Notes: generated by a model from the letters alone, not told the origin. Positions 23,596-35,990 are shown, counted from the first letter of the stretch. The stretch: DNA of 64,000 nucleotides from Sipunculus nudus (GCA_026874595.1 CM049315.1:69017916-69081915); one strand, 5' to 3'. Translations and numbers: made by a program.

Positions 23596-24675
23596 CTAAA
23601 TGTCTCAACAGATACATACCCCTATAATGTTGCTTCATGAATACTTGTAAGGATCGTGTAAGGCTACTCCCCCACAATAATTATCCAAACATATCACAAC
23701 ACTACGAGGCCACATCATTCCCCTGACGCCATGTTGCACATTCACAACCTGTTCGGCAAACTTTATACGAACCGTGTTGAAACCAACTCCTGGGGCTATA
23801 CACTCATGCATGACATCCGGGGGGGGGGGGGGTTCTCCCCCCAAATCAACAGAGAATATATGAATAACATAGGCCTATATTTTTTATGATTTACCTTTTT
23901 GTTTCTTTGCACACCTTCTCTCCCGTCTTCATGAACGGTAACGGGGATGAACGTTGTTACAGAACCTAATATCAACAGATCACGTAGTCGTGACGAGCCT
24001 AAATTTGTTATGGAGATCAATAAAATCAGATTCTGTACCACTAGGCAGCGTGAAATGTCTAGGGGAATGAAAAAAGAAGTCAGTGTTTTTTTGTTAACAA
24101 AAAATTATAATTTATTCTTAAAACAACCCTAACCCTATATAAGATCCGTCACAAATTTAGAAAAAAAAACTTATCGAAAAAGGTCCACAACTGACTTACA
24201 CGCTTCTGTTTCCGCTGGGATACTTCTCTCCTCTCTAAAACACAGCCCCTTATTTATAACTTCTACCCCTAGCTGAGAACTTTCCATTTCTCGAACAATC
24301 CAAAGAACTCAATAGTACACGTTACAGGAAACATCAAGAACAACGAATGCTGTGTTTCTACATATCAGGGTTCTCACGTGGGCCTGCCCGGCTCGGCCAG
24401 GCGAGAAAGCCCCAGACTAGCATGACCTCTGTGTTTTCACGTGGGCCGCACCCGGCCAGCTAGAACAAGGAACGCTGTAGCATAACAACGCCAGGGCTTA
24501 AGCCAAACACGAATCAGAATGTCAACAGCGCACAGTAAAAGAGACATGTCAACAGCTCACAATAAAGCAGACATATGTAACAACGTGAACTGATATTGTC
24601 CACTTATGATATTGTCAACTTATAACGTATATACAAGCTGGCTATGTAACAAATATTCACACACATCAAAACTCA
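23596..24675. other. Unassigned sequence flanking the Merlin relic
   Basis: No gene was recognised. It holds a G run at about 23820. A GC-rich patch near 24370-24480 has two related CACGTGGGCC blocks. Part may be the non-coding end of the Merlin transposon, but terminal repeats were not identified. Confidence 0.3.
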
Positions 24676-25340
24676 CTATGCATAAAACTGGCAGCTGGCT
24701 TTGCTGGACTTCTCGTTATACAGGGTTTTGACGGATTTCAAAAATTCACAAAATAAATTCTTCCCCTGATGGCGTAATCTCCATATGTAAACGCCGAGGT
24801 AGCTTTGTAAGTTGGACAGATCTAACACCGAATCTCGGCATACCCACACCTTTTTTTCACCTTTTGCCAATCCCCTTCTATTGAATTCGTGTGGCATCCT
24901 GTCTCCGGGTTTTTAAAATTCTGACTGTGGTTCACAGTCTCATGCTGGTACACATGATCACTCAAACAATCGTACGACGTCCAGTAATCAGAGCGTATGA
25001 TAGAGCCGGCTTTAATGTATTTCTTGATAAGTGGCAGCAGCGTGTCGGTCGATCTGTCAGGGACTATAAACATAAACACTTTAGTTTTATCCCTCTGTTC
25101 CCTCCCTCCAAAAACCAAATCACCCTTGACCATATGACCTCTGTGGTATTTTCGTTTTGAAAATTTTGACTCGTCGATCTGAACGATCACCCCATTTCCC
25201 CCGATTTGTGCATCACCCGTCTGTGAAAGGATATTGTGTTCACATACCTCTCTGCAAATGTTACACCAGTCAACACAAGTATTGCTGCTCACTTTGAGTT
25301 CCCCCATCATCTGACATTGTGTCATGCCTGTGGACCACAT
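24676..25340 (-). pseudogene. Merlin-family (IS1016/ISXO2-like) DDE transposase, partial and frameshifted
   Basis: The ISXO2-like transposase domain is clear: VQIDESKFSKRKYHRG (first catalytic Asp), LVFGG, TLLPLIKKYI, then SDYWTSY (second Asp) and CHTNSIEGDWQKVK (catalytic Glu). A frameshift near 24840 moves the C-terminal SNLQSYLGVYIWRLRHQ to another frame. The N-terminal region before 25340 is missing or degraded. Merlin elements usually encode about 270-330 residues; roughly 220 remain here. Confidence 0.85.
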
Positions 25341-25727
25341 ATTTTTTTATGCCATTCATATAAAGGTTTAATAGTAAACCATAACACCTTACACAACTAT
25401 GGTGATACATGCAATAACATGTTATAACGACAGCCTTTATGAAAGAACTGCAGATTCATCAAGAGCTCATGCATATCCATTAATACATCTGCCTGAGAAA
25501 GAATACAAAATACAACATAACAAGCATATATAACATTTGTGATTTGAATGACATGTCTATCAATATAGATAAAACAATTGAGCCTTGCAAAATAATGCTG
25601 CAGACTTCTAATAAAAACTGTAGAGGCTACCTGAGTTAATTAGCTTTAACCTTGAGCTATGTAAGTACAGAAAGGCTATACAAATATATTGTTATACAAG
25701 TTCGCCTTTTCAAATTTTCGTGGATCA
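25341..25727. other. Unassigned sequence between Merlin relic and L1 copy B tail
   Basis: AT-rich; no gene or repeat was identified. It may include the Merlin terminus. Confidence 0.3.
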
Positions 25728-26086
25728 TTTATTTATTTATTTTTTGGAATGAACACCAGATCCTTGGTAGTGTTTTGTTATTTTTTGCACAAATCCCCAT
25801 ATACACCAGTTCAAGAACTGAAGCAAGTTTTTTTATTAACACCACCAAAACAATACAGTTCATATATAATAAGACATTACAAGAAAAGACAGTACATGAA
25901 ATTCAAAATTTAACACTACAGTCATAACACTATAAATATACATAGAAATGTAAAGAAAACAAATCCATATTCTATATTTATCAGTTGGAATAACAAAGTT
26001 CCTTTATACCGTAATTTACTACTAATGTATTTCATTTTCTTTAACTTTTGGATCCAGATCATCGATAATTTACTTGTCTTATGTTT

Positions 26087-27593
26087 TTAATCTAAAATGT
26101 AATCCCAAAGTGATATCCATTTAAACAAATTTTCTTCTTTACCTCCACCTTCAATTCTTTTCTGGTACCTCAAAAAATCTTTAAATTTATCAATGTTCAA
26201 TGTATGCGATTCATTCATAATATAAATATAATATTTAGCATGTAAAATAATCTTATTTTCTCTCTTCTTCAAATTATCTGATATTCCAAGAATAATATTT
26301 CTTTCTATAACTAAATCTATTGGTATACAAAATGAATTACTGATGGCTGTCCAAAACGGCTGAACTATTGGACACTTGAAGAAAAAATGTGCAATATTTT
26401 CCATGTCTTATTGGCAATATCTACAATATGGATCTCCAACAACACCACATTTATACAGTTTTTCATTTAAAAATAAATATCCTTGTAATATTTTGTATTG
26501 GAATTCAATTATCTTTCTATCTCTACATATTAAAAACCCAATGCTGTACATGACATTCCAATCATTTTCGACAATATCATACTTTGAACTGTATTTCTCT
26601 TTACTATTATGTTTATCAAAATTTATCAGACTTTCAAAATAGTCATATGTTTCCTTGGATTTAATATTTCTAATCGTTATATTTCCTTGTTTAGTGTTAC
26701 AGCTTTGGTGAGGATAGTCTCCCTCAATACGTGTTTGTCTCTCAGACTTTGCTCTCTTTATTTAACATATTATTGTTCTATACACAAGATAATCAAATTT
26801 ATTGGCCCCTTGGTTAGCCCAATGACAAAAACTTACAATATCTATATTTTCTCTGTACATCTGGTTTGTATACAAAAGCCCTGCTTCATCAAATTATTTA
26901 CAGAATAAAGATTTACCTGCTGCTGATATATTTATATTATTCCAGATAAAGGGGCTAGAAAAGGTTTGGTTTAATACGGATGTTTTTTCCATGCTATCAG
27001 AGCACTGATGTATATTTCTTGTAATTTATTTTTTAATAATTTAGCATCATACTCACATTCCATTAATAACTCTATTGTTCCAAAACAATGACAGAAAAAT
27101 TCAAAGAACAACTTCCAGTCCTTTTTAAAGTTATCTAAATATTTCTTCAGCCGTATAACATGTTGAGTCTCAATGAAACTCTCTATATCTAACATATTCA
27201 TTCCTACCTCTGATATTGGCTTTATGAATATTTCTCTTCTCACTTTACCCCTTTTCTTCCCTTTCCATATAACAGCTCATATTATTTTATTAAGTCTATC
27301 CTTATACTCTTTTGTTAATGGAATGCTTGCAGTTAAATGTGCAAGTTTGGAGAAACACACAAAACACATTTTTTACGATTAGTATCCTAGCATATAAAGT
27401 TAAATTCCTCCGTCTCCATAAATTTGTTATTTCATATTTATTTTGAATGTTTTGTTTAAAATTATATTTGTCCATTCGGGCAAAGTCATTTGTCACATAG
27501 GTACCTAACACATTTACATGGTATTGCCATCTAAGCTCCAATGGTTTATTCCTTCTATCCTTAAATTTCCCCAACCACATGGCTTCTGTTTTT
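26087..27593 (-). pseudogene. L1 copy B ORF2, C-terminal third, broken
   Basis: It continues the reverse transcriptase from 31328 across a nested element: NRE before the insertion joins KTEAMWLGKFKDRRNKPLEL after it. Thumb-type sequence follows (YARILIVKNV), then a region ending in MENIAHFFFKCPIVQPFW, the L1 ORF2 C-terminal cysteine/histidine area. Multiple stops and frameshifts. Confidence 0.75.
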
Positions 27594-27659
27594 AGCTCAG
27601 CTGACTGAAAGTCATCTGAGCTATAGCGATCACTCTTTGTCCGTCGTCCGTCTGTCCGT

Positions 27660-29975
27660 CTGTCCGTCCGTTAACCAGGCACAAATCGTAACCGCTGGAC
27701 CTAGAACCTTGTAACTTGGGATTCTGAGAGGTCCATAAAAAATCTCCTTGGAAACCAGAAATTAGGTCTCTGTTACCCATATCCTTAGAGCTATGTGGCC
27801 CCAAAGTACCCCCCAGAAAAGTAAAAAATTTCATACAAAAACTTCAATATCTCATTAACTACTTGACTGATGGTCATGATTTTTGGCATACATTTTGATC
27901 ATGAGATGTTACATCACTTCCTGCAGACTGGTGGCGCCACCTGTATTTTTTTACGATTTTTTTTCTCTATTTTTGAGACCTTTAAAAATGTGAACATCTG
28001 TTAACAAGGCACAAATCATAAAGACTGGACTTAGAATCTTAATTCTTGACACACTGAGAGGTCCATGAAAAATCTCCTTGGAAACCAGAAATTAGGTCTC
28101 TGTTACCCATATCCTTCGAGCTATGGGGCCCCAAAGTACCCCCCAGAATAGTAAAAAATTTCATACAAAAACTTCAATATTTCAATAACTACATCACTGA
28201 TGGTCTTCATTTTTGGCATACATATTGATCATGAGATGTTCGATCAGTTCCTGCAGACTGGTGGCGCCACCTGTACTGTTTGATTTTTTACGATTTTTTT
28301 CCTCTATTTTTGAGACCTTTGAGGATGCTGTCATCTGATAGCGTGGCACAAATCGTAACGACTGGACCTAGAATCTTCATTTTCGACACACTGAGAGACC
28401 TATGAAAAGTCTCCATAGAAACCAGAAATTAGGTCTCTGTTACCCATATCCTTCGAGCTATGGGGCCCAAAATTACCCCCCAGAATAGTAAAAAAATTCA
28501 TACAAAAGCTTCAATATTTCAATAACTACATCACTGACGGTCTTCATTTTTGGCATACATATTGATCATGAGATGTTCGATCAGTTCCTGCAGACTGGTG
28601 GCGCCACCTGTACTGTTTGATTTTTTACGATTTTTTCCTCTATTTTGAGACCTTTGAGGATGCTGTCATCCGTAGCGTGGCACAAATCGTAACGACTGGA
28701 CCTAGAATCTTCATTTTCGACACACTGAGAGACCTATGAAAAGTCTCCATAGAAACCAGAAAATAGGTCTCTGTTACCTATATCCTTCGAGCTATGGGGC
28801 CCAAAATTACCCCCCAGAATAGTCAAAAATTTCATACAAAAACTTCAATATCTCATCAACTACATCACTGATGGTCATGATTTTCGACATACATATTGAT
28901 CATGAGATGTTTCATCAGTTTGTGCAGACTGGTGGCGCCACCTGTATTTTTCAATGTTCACAAATTGTTTTCTCCATTTTTGAGACCTTTAAGGATGTAG
29001 TTATCTGTCAACAGGGTACAAATCGTAACGACTGGACCTAGAATCTTCGTTCTTGACACACAGGGAGACCCATGATAAGTCTCCATGGAAACCTGAAATT
29101 TGGTCTCTGTTACCCATATCCTTTGAGCTATGGCACTCCAAAGTACAGCTCAGAATAATGGAAAATTTGATACAAAAGCTAAAGTATCTGAACAACTAAT
29201 GCAGAGGTAACCATAATTGTTTGCATCGATATTGATCATGGAGTGTTTCATAAGTTTCTGCAGACTGGTGGCACCACCTGTATTTGTTCGTTTTTTTTTA
29301 CGAAATTTTTCTGTATTTTTGAGACCTTTAAAGATATGAACATCTGTTAACAGGGCACAAATCATAAAAACTGGACCAAGAATCTTCATTCTTGACACAC
29401 AGGGAGACCCATGAAAAGTCTCCATGGAAACTTGAAATTAGGTCTCTGTTACCCATATTCTTTAAGCTGTATGGGTCCAAAATACCCCCCCCCCCCCAGA
29501 ATAATGGAAAATTTGATACAAAAACTGCAGTATTTCAATAACTACAACACTGATGGTCATGATTTTCGGCATACATATTGATCATGAGCTGTTCCATCAG
29601 TTTCTGCAGACTGGGTGTGCCACCTCTATTTTTTTTCAAATTTTTACGAATTTTTTTTCTTTTTTTTGAGACCTTTAAAGATGTGGTTATCTGTCAACAG
29701 GGTTGAAATCGCAACAACTGGACCTAGAATCTTCATTCTTGTCATGCAAGGAGGCCCATGAAAGGTGCCTGTGGAAACTTGAAATTAGGTCTCTGTTACC
29801 CATATCCTTCAAGCTATAGGACTCCGAAGTATCCCTCAGAATAATGGACAATTTGATACAAAAACTGAAGTATCTGAACAACTAATGCAGAGATCACCAT
29901 GATTTTTTGCATGGATATTGACCATTAAGTGTTTTTATTAGTTTCTGCAGACTGGTGGAGCCACCTGTATTTTTG
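27660..29975. repeat. Tandem array of about seven ~335-bp units
   Basis: Units start around a TTAACAAGGCACAAATCGTAA-like block. They contain GACTGGACCTAGAATCTT, AGAAATTAGGTCTCTGTTAC, CATATCCTT.GAGCTATGG, ATTGATCATGAGATGTT and CAGACTGGTGGCGCCACCTG, and end TTTGAGACCTTT. GAGACCTTT boundaries lie near 27979, 28310, 28648, 28981, 29320 and 29670. Adjacent units near 28300-28850 are the most alike, suggesting local expansion. Each unit carries the GGTGGCGCCACC palindrome or a variant. Confidence 0.8.
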
Positions 29976-29976
29976 T

Positions 29977-31148
29977 ATCTGCCAAAACGAAGTTTTGCGA
30001 ATACTATGTTTTTGACCGAGTTCCTCCACCGCGGTGGCGTTCGTTTCCAGAGAGCTCCTCGGAGACTAATGGACCGATTTTTCCCAAACTTACACCTATT
30101 ATCAGGTCACATGTGAACTGGTGCCTAACCAATTTGCTTTGACCTCTGACCTTTCCTCTCTATCCAGTGTCCATTTGTGGGTCTGTTTCCACTCATAAAC
30201 CCTCATATCTCGGGAACCGTTTGACCGATCAGGAAATAAAATTGATACAAATGTAGCCCTTGGATTGCTTTATAACATACACAAAAAATGGTGGCGCCAC
30301 CTGTAACCATGTTTGCACAGTGTCCATCTGTTCATCTGCCTTGGGTTAAAATCACTCATATCTCTGCAGTGAATTGACTAATTCACCTGAAATTCGTCAT
30401 GCGTATACATCCAGGATAGCTTTCTTGATTTTATGACAGGTTGCGCCACCTACGTTCACGTTCACGCTGATGACATCCAAGCTTATATCTTGGGAATTGT
30501 TTGACCGATCAGGAAATAAAATTTTTACAAATGTAGCCCTTTGATAGCTCTGTAACATACACAAAAAATGGTGGCGCCACCTGTAACAATGTTTGCACAG
30601 CGTCTGTCTGTTAGTCTGCCGTGGCCTAAAATCACTCATTTCTCTGTAGTGGTTCGACATGACTGCCTAAAATTTTGCAGGTTTATACATCGTGGACAGC
30701 TTTCTTGATTTTATGACAGGTGGCGCCACCTACATTCTAGTTAACGCTGCACTCATCCAAGCTCATATCTCAGGAAACATTTGACCGATTGGGCCAAAAT
30801 TGTGCATGTGTTTAGATCTCACATAGGTCTTTATCATACACAAAACTGGAGGGGTTACCTGCAAAGATTTTTGCACAGTGTTTGTCTGTTTGTCTGCCAT
30901 GGGCAAAAATCGCTCATATACATGTAGTGGTTTGACTTTTCTGCCTAAAATTTTGCAGGTGTATACAACTTGGACAGCTTTCTGGATTTGTGGTAGGTGG
31001 CACAACCTACATACACATTTAGGCTGCAGACACCCATGCTAATATGCAACATACCTCACTCTATTTCCCCTTGCCACTCAATCCATGCCTCACTATCCGA
31101 TTTTGGCAGATACATGTAGTCACTTGTCGGTTACCCGTATTCTAGTTT
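29977..31148. mobile_element. Palindrome-repeat element R1, nested in the last array unit
   Basis: It starts ATCTGCCAAAACGAAG and ends GGTTACCCGTATTCTAGTTT. It contains about three ~275-bp units with TCGGGAACCGTTTGACCGAT, GGTGGCGCCACCTG, TGTTTGCACAGTGTC and AGCTTTCTTGATTTTATGAC. Array sequence (TTTTTCTCTATTTTTGAGA) resumes directly after it, showing it inserted inside the array. Its ends match R2 (23173 and 42242). Confidence 0.65.
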
Positions 31149-31327
31149 TAAAAGTTTACACATTTTTCTCTATTTTTGAGATATATAAATACAGACTAAA
31201 TCTTGGCCTGTTGGTTAATCTGTTTGATGCTTCAGTTGAATGGGTATATACTACCATTCTAATGATAAAATTTCCTTTTGCGAATCTCTTCCCAGTCAGC
31301 TGAGCGTCATGACCCATGGGTCACTTG

Positions 31328-32621
31328 TTTCTCTGTTTATATGTAAACCCGAGTATTTTGCAATTTTTTTTAAAAAATAAGTCAAATACATTTTTAACTG
31401 AATCTGTATCTTTAACTATAACAGTAGTATCATCTGCATAAAGCACTAATTTTAATTCAATTTGTTTTTAATGTGTATACCACTTATATCTGGATTACTT
31501 CGAATTGATACAGCTAATATCTCCAAGCACAAAATAAAAAGGTAAGGTGAAAGGGGATCTCCCTGTCTCACTCCTATTTCAATCTTAAAATAACCTGACG
31601 AAAAACCATTATTTAGTATACATGCCTCAACAATACTGTACAAAACTTTCACCCATTTAATAAAGCTGACACGAAAATTAAATCGTTTAAGTGTTGCAAA
31701 AATATATTTCCAATCTAATGTGTCGAAAGCCTTTTCTAGGTCTATTTTGAGAAGTATACCATCCAAATTTCTGTGATTTGTATAATAAACAGCATCCAAA
31801 ATAGTTCTAACTGCCTCTGTTATGGATGTACTTTTCATAAAGTCATGTCGATTTTCATGAATCAGTTTTGATAAGACTGTTTTTAATCTAAATGATAAAG
31901 CTTTTGTCATAATCTTATAATCAATATTTTATAAAGAAATAGAACGCCAGTTTTTTTATTATAGTCCTATCTTTGTCTCTCTTTTCAACCAGAGTGATAA
32001 CTGCTTGTTTCTGTGATGCTGTCAAACTACCAGTATCCGAGGAATAATTAAAGCTATTAACCATCACCAATCCTAGTTTTTCCAAAATATGTATAATAAA
32101 TCCTGCTGACAAACTATCGTTACCTGGAGATTTATTCTTTTTAAAGGTATTTAATGCTTTAAAACATTTCTCCAAAGACAAAGGTCCCTCACACATTTCC
32201 TGATCTTCAGGTGAAAGGTTTGGAATGTATTTATTCCTAAAAAAAATCATTAAACTCTATATTTTCTGTTGAACATTGTTTTGAGGCATACAGATTTTCA
32301 AAGAATCTTTTTTCTTCCTCTAAAATATCTTAGTTCCTATTATAATGTGTCCATCTATTAATTTCTTAATTTGTTTCCCATTTCCATTTCTTTTTTCTAG
32401 ATTATTAAAATACTTTGTACCTTTTTCTCCATGTTCAATCCATCTTATTTTTGCCCTGGTTATTATTCCTTCAGTTTTTGCATCATATAAATCCTGTAAT
32501 TCATTATTAAGTTGTTTGTATCTTTCAATTTCCTCCTTTGTCTTCTATCTTTTGTATTTCCCCGATCAAACACAGTTCTCTCTCTCGTGTCTCCCAACAT
32601 TTAGTTTTTGCATACCGTATG
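31328..32621 (-). pseudogene. L1 copy B reverse transcriptase, broken
   Basis: Motifs include SPGNDSLSAGF, NRHDFMKSTSITEAVRTI, LKIDLEKAFDTLDW, GVRQGDPLSPYLFILCLE and YADD (31440-31429). A frameshift lies near 31915 between the early palm piece (32250-31921) and the core (31910-31452). The sequence before 32621 joins the part after 34480 across the fold-back element. Confidence 0.8.
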
Positions 32622-32669
32622 GTTTCTTACGGTGGCTCGTGTAGGACATGCACAAAATTATTTTTTATC

Positions 32670-32885
32670 TCATTCCCACGCGAAAGTATCTCGTGGCCAC
32701 GCGATAATCATCTCGTTCCCACGCGTTAGTATCTCGTGGCCACGCGATAATGATCTCGTGGCCACGCGATAATGATCTCGTTCCCACTCGATAATTATCT
32801 CGTTCCCACGCGATCGTATCTCGTTCCCACGCGATAATTATCTCGTTCCCACGCGTTAGTATCGCGTGGCCACGCGTTAGTATAC
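32670..32885. repeat. Left subterminal array of CGTTCCCACGCG / CGTGGCCACGCG units
   Basis: About eleven ~20-bp half-units alternate between a TTCCCACGCG and a palindromic GTGGCCACGCG form, separated by ATAAT or TAGTAT spacers. The mirror array at 34296-34443 gives the element long, complex inverted ends that could form cruciforms. Confidence 0.8.
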
Positions 32886-33424
32886 CATGCTAGCTGAAGC
32901 CCTCATTTAGACAAGAATGTCTGTGGCCAGTTTTATATCGAGCGTCGATGCAGCTTAAATTGTATGTCTGTATTTCGTTGTATGTGCGTTTGCGCCGAAT
33001 GCTTTGAGGTAAATTTTAGCAGTTTTCATTGCGTTGGTTCAACATTCCGTTGCGTTGGTTCAACTAGCCCATTTTTATTTGTTTATAGAAAACTGTATTG
33101 AGTTTGTTTTAGGGTAAGGGTGATATAAACCCTTGTGTACCAAACATATGAATTAAACTGAAACACTTGTTTGTATTTTACCTTCCTAGAAAATCCTATT
33201 TTTTAGTGCTAGGGTTGGGGTTATTTAATTTCGGGTATACCGAATAGGGTAACCAACATGTCGGTTTGTTTTATGTCTCAAGGGAGAAGCTTACAACAAA
33301 AGGTCTCAGCCATGCCACTTCATTATGACGGGGGGAGGGGTTAAGGAGACCTTTTTACGAGAAATTTGCTCATTCTTCCCCTTCACATCTTTCTTCTACA
33401 ATAAAACTTCAGTTATGTAATTAT

Positions 33425-33932
33425 AGGTGGCGAAACCGGGGGGCCGGGGCCCGAGCCCCCCCCCCCAATAATTTTTTTTGATGATGGGTATAAAAACATC
33501 CACTCTATTATTATTGGGTATTATATATATATATTCCGCAGACTCCGGGATTCGAGGTGAAAAAAAAATACTGCGAAGTTGATATTCTGTGTAAAAATGA
33601 AACCATTGCCAGACAGATAACAATTAATCTCCCTACAATGAGGTACTGTTTTACTAAATAAGCATTGACCAATAAAATTCAACAGAATGCAGTAGTACCC
33701 ATACAGTTTTTCAAAATTTTCCAAACCTTTGGAGGGTGAGACCCCCTCCCACATCCTCCCCCGTCGGGGATTACCCCATCAAATCCGCCCCTCTGCCATT
33801 TGTGTCAGGCTACGGCCCTTATTTATAAATATGTATATACATATATATATATATTAATAATAATATATATAATATATATGTATATATAATATATATATTT
33901 ATTATATATACTAATATATATTATATATATTC

Positions 33933-33987
<55 letters not shown>

Positions 33988-34037
33988 CTATTGGGTATAC
34001 TCTTGGGCCCCCAATGAAAATTTGGTTTCGCCGCCAA
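33425..34037. mobile_element. Nested repeat inside the fold-back element, with inverted GGCGAAACC ends
   Basis: The left edge reads GGTGGCGAAACC and the right edge GGTTTCGCCGCC, an imperfect inverted pair. The interior has a C run near 33460, a GGAGGGTGAGACCCCCTCCC palindromic stretch near 33730 and a long (AT)n tract at 33830-33990. No coding region. The family is unknown to me. Confidence 0.45.
33830..33990. repeat. (AT)n-rich microsatellite
   Basis: About 160 bases almost entirely of alternating TA with short interruptions. Length is likely variable and assembly-sensitive. Confidence 0.85.
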
Positions 34038-34485
34038 TGGTAATTCATATTATGAACATTTATTATGACAAGTATTTTACCCGAACTAGCCCCCCCCCCT
34101 TTTCCCGCTCACACATTCTCTAAAAAAGATGGCCCACGAGTGTTGTACGAGTCCCCGTTGCATAATTTCAGGTCTCAGCATATTAAGCCCGCTCTAAATT
34201 CAATCAAATAATTAACCATAGTCTTCATCCAGTGTATAGAAACATGCCTTAAGGATTTAAGATGTAGGTCTTACTGTATTGTCCATCTACATTTATCTCG
34301 TTCCCACGCGATAATTATCGCGTGGCCACGCGATAGTATCGCGTTGGAACGAGATAATTATCGCATGGCCACGAGATACTAACGCCTGGGAACGAGATAA
34401 TTATCGCGTGGCCACGAGATACTAACGCGTGGGAACGAGATAAAAATAATTTTGTTCATGTCCTATGCGAGCCACCGTAGTTTCT

Positions 34486-35439
34486 TTTCTGATTTTGAAT
34501 TTTAGAAACTCCCAGCGAAGGTTTCGATTATCATCATTATCATCCCTTAACCAATCTTCTAGCTTTGAAAGCATCAAGTCCAAGTAAACCCTGTCCTGTA
34601 AGAGCTTATTATTAAATTTCCAGTAACCTTTTCCCCTTCTCTCTGATATATCTTCTTTTAAAGAAAGTATTACTCCAGAATGATCTGATTTGAAAGCAGG
34701 AATTATTTGAACATCTGACACTGTCTTGTTATTCTGAAGATGTAAGAAAATAATCTATTCTGGTATAAATTTTCTTAGATGTTTGTCTCCATGTATATTT
34801 ATATAAATAAGGGTGTTTGATTCTCCAGATGTCTTGTAAGTCTAATCTTCCTTTTGTATTGATTATTTCATTTATTGCTCTTGTTTTTAGGATGACTGAT
34901 CCACCTTTTTCATTATCTCGTGTTAGAGCTGTATTCCAGTTTCTCCCATCAGTATATTATCCTCTTGTTTCACATTGAATAATTCTGATTTTTTTAATAA
35001 TTTCTTTGAAAAACACAACTTGCTTACACTCATCATTTCGAGTATAGAATATATATGTATGATTATAAATGTTGTTTCATTAACCTCTAATTACAAAATA
35101 ATTAATCTTCCCTCATCTTTATGTCTCTTTATATTCGCACTGTAAATTTCCCGATATGAAACAAGCTACCCCTCGACTATGTTGACTTCCATGACTCATT
35201 ATAACATATCATCCCCATTCATTTTTCCAAGTAACTTCATCCCCTGGCTCACTGTAGGTTTCCTGTATTAAAAGTAAGCTCGCTTTATGTTTCCTGGCCC
35301 AAGTGAAGATGGACCTTCTCTTTTTGAAGTTTCTTAAACCTCTCACATTTATACTTAGTAGTTTAATATCTGACATATAAAGTTTTTTTTCTTTGTAAAA
35401 TTTGTTAAACGGTTGCATATAAAAGCAGAAATACTCCAC
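34486..35439 (-). pseudogene. L1 copy B ORF2, APE endonuclease domain, broken
   Basis: The N-terminus starts MSDIKLLSINVRGLRNFKKR near 35373, followed by LLIQETYSEPGDEVTWKNEWG. The C-terminal part has AFKSDHSGVIL, the SDH catalytic motif, and a linker to reverse transcriptase (GKGYWKFNNKLL). A stop and frameshifts between 35200 and 34740 break it. Confidence 0.8.
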
Positions 35440-35845
35440 TGGGTAAAAGAGTTAATGAATTTGTTTAAATTTACATTTTGATTGATAGAGACATGCAGAT
35501 GCATATATAAGTGGATGATTATCTGTACATTATTCTTATATTGTACCAGATTTTCTAGATCTACCAAAAACTATCAGTATAGAAAATCCTGTCATATCTT
35601 ATTTACCATCTATGGATATCATAATATATACCACTTATTTTTCATTTTGTTTCTCCCTTTGAAATCCTTGGATATGAATTCTTATCATCGAGCTGCAGAC
35701 CACTTTCCTTTGCTCGATTATTTTAAGTGACTAACAATAGTGGTCTCCAATTTTAATTATGTATATATTTTTTTTAATTTTATGTTTTGAAATTATTACA
35801 GACTTTTTTTCTCTACTTTTCATATAAATATATATGACAGACCTT

Positions 35846-35990
35846 CCTGCGACCCTCCGGTCGCACGAAGAGGGCTCCTTCCTGCGACCCCCCTCACGTG
35901 ACCTGGTATGCACATGTACCGGGTCGCAGGAATTCCTGGTGGCTTCGTGCGACCTGTGTTGGCCAAGCGCGGTCGCACGAAGCCGGGGCC
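35846..35990. repeat. GC-rich inverted-repeat cluster
   Basis: GGTCGCACGAAG and its inverse CTTCGTGCGACC, and TTCCTGCGACCC and GGGTCGCAGGAA, occur within 150 bases, so the segment can fold. A CACGTG lies in the middle. The base composition differs sharply from the AT-rich surroundings. It may be one end of the transposon that carries the SWIM/Ulp1 gene; not proven. Confidence 0.5.

Larger units (their letters stand above)
27594..31327. mobile_element. Hairpin-ended tandem-repeat element (Helentron/HINE-like candidate)
   Basis: The 5' end (27594-27622) is a near-perfect hairpin: AGCTCAG pairs with CTGAGCT and TGACT with AGTCA. A GTCCGTCGTCCGTCTGTCCG tract and tandem units follow. The 3' end is the palindrome GACCCATGGGTC (31311-31322) then ACTTG. 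It sits in a T run of the L1 ORF2 with only about 2-3 T bases duplicated. Similar hairpin-ended elements with GTCCGTC tracts are abundant in bivalves. Non-autonomous rolling-circle origin is inference; no Rep/helicase is present. Confidence 0.6.
32628..34479. mobile_element. 1.85-kb fold-back (long-TIR) transposon with subterminal repeat arrays
   Basis: The ends are inverted repeats: TACGGTGGCTCG at the left and CGAGCCACCGTA at the right, continuing through GTAGGACATG and AAAATTATTTTT. Flanking GTTTCT occurs on both sides (32622-32627 and 34480-34485), a 6-bp target duplication. Inside each end lies an array of TATCTCGTTCCCACGCG and ATCTCGTGGCCACGCGATAA units (32670-32880), with the right array (34296-34443) inverted. 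There is no transposase. The centre holds unrelated material, including an AT microsatellite. Confidence 0.75.
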
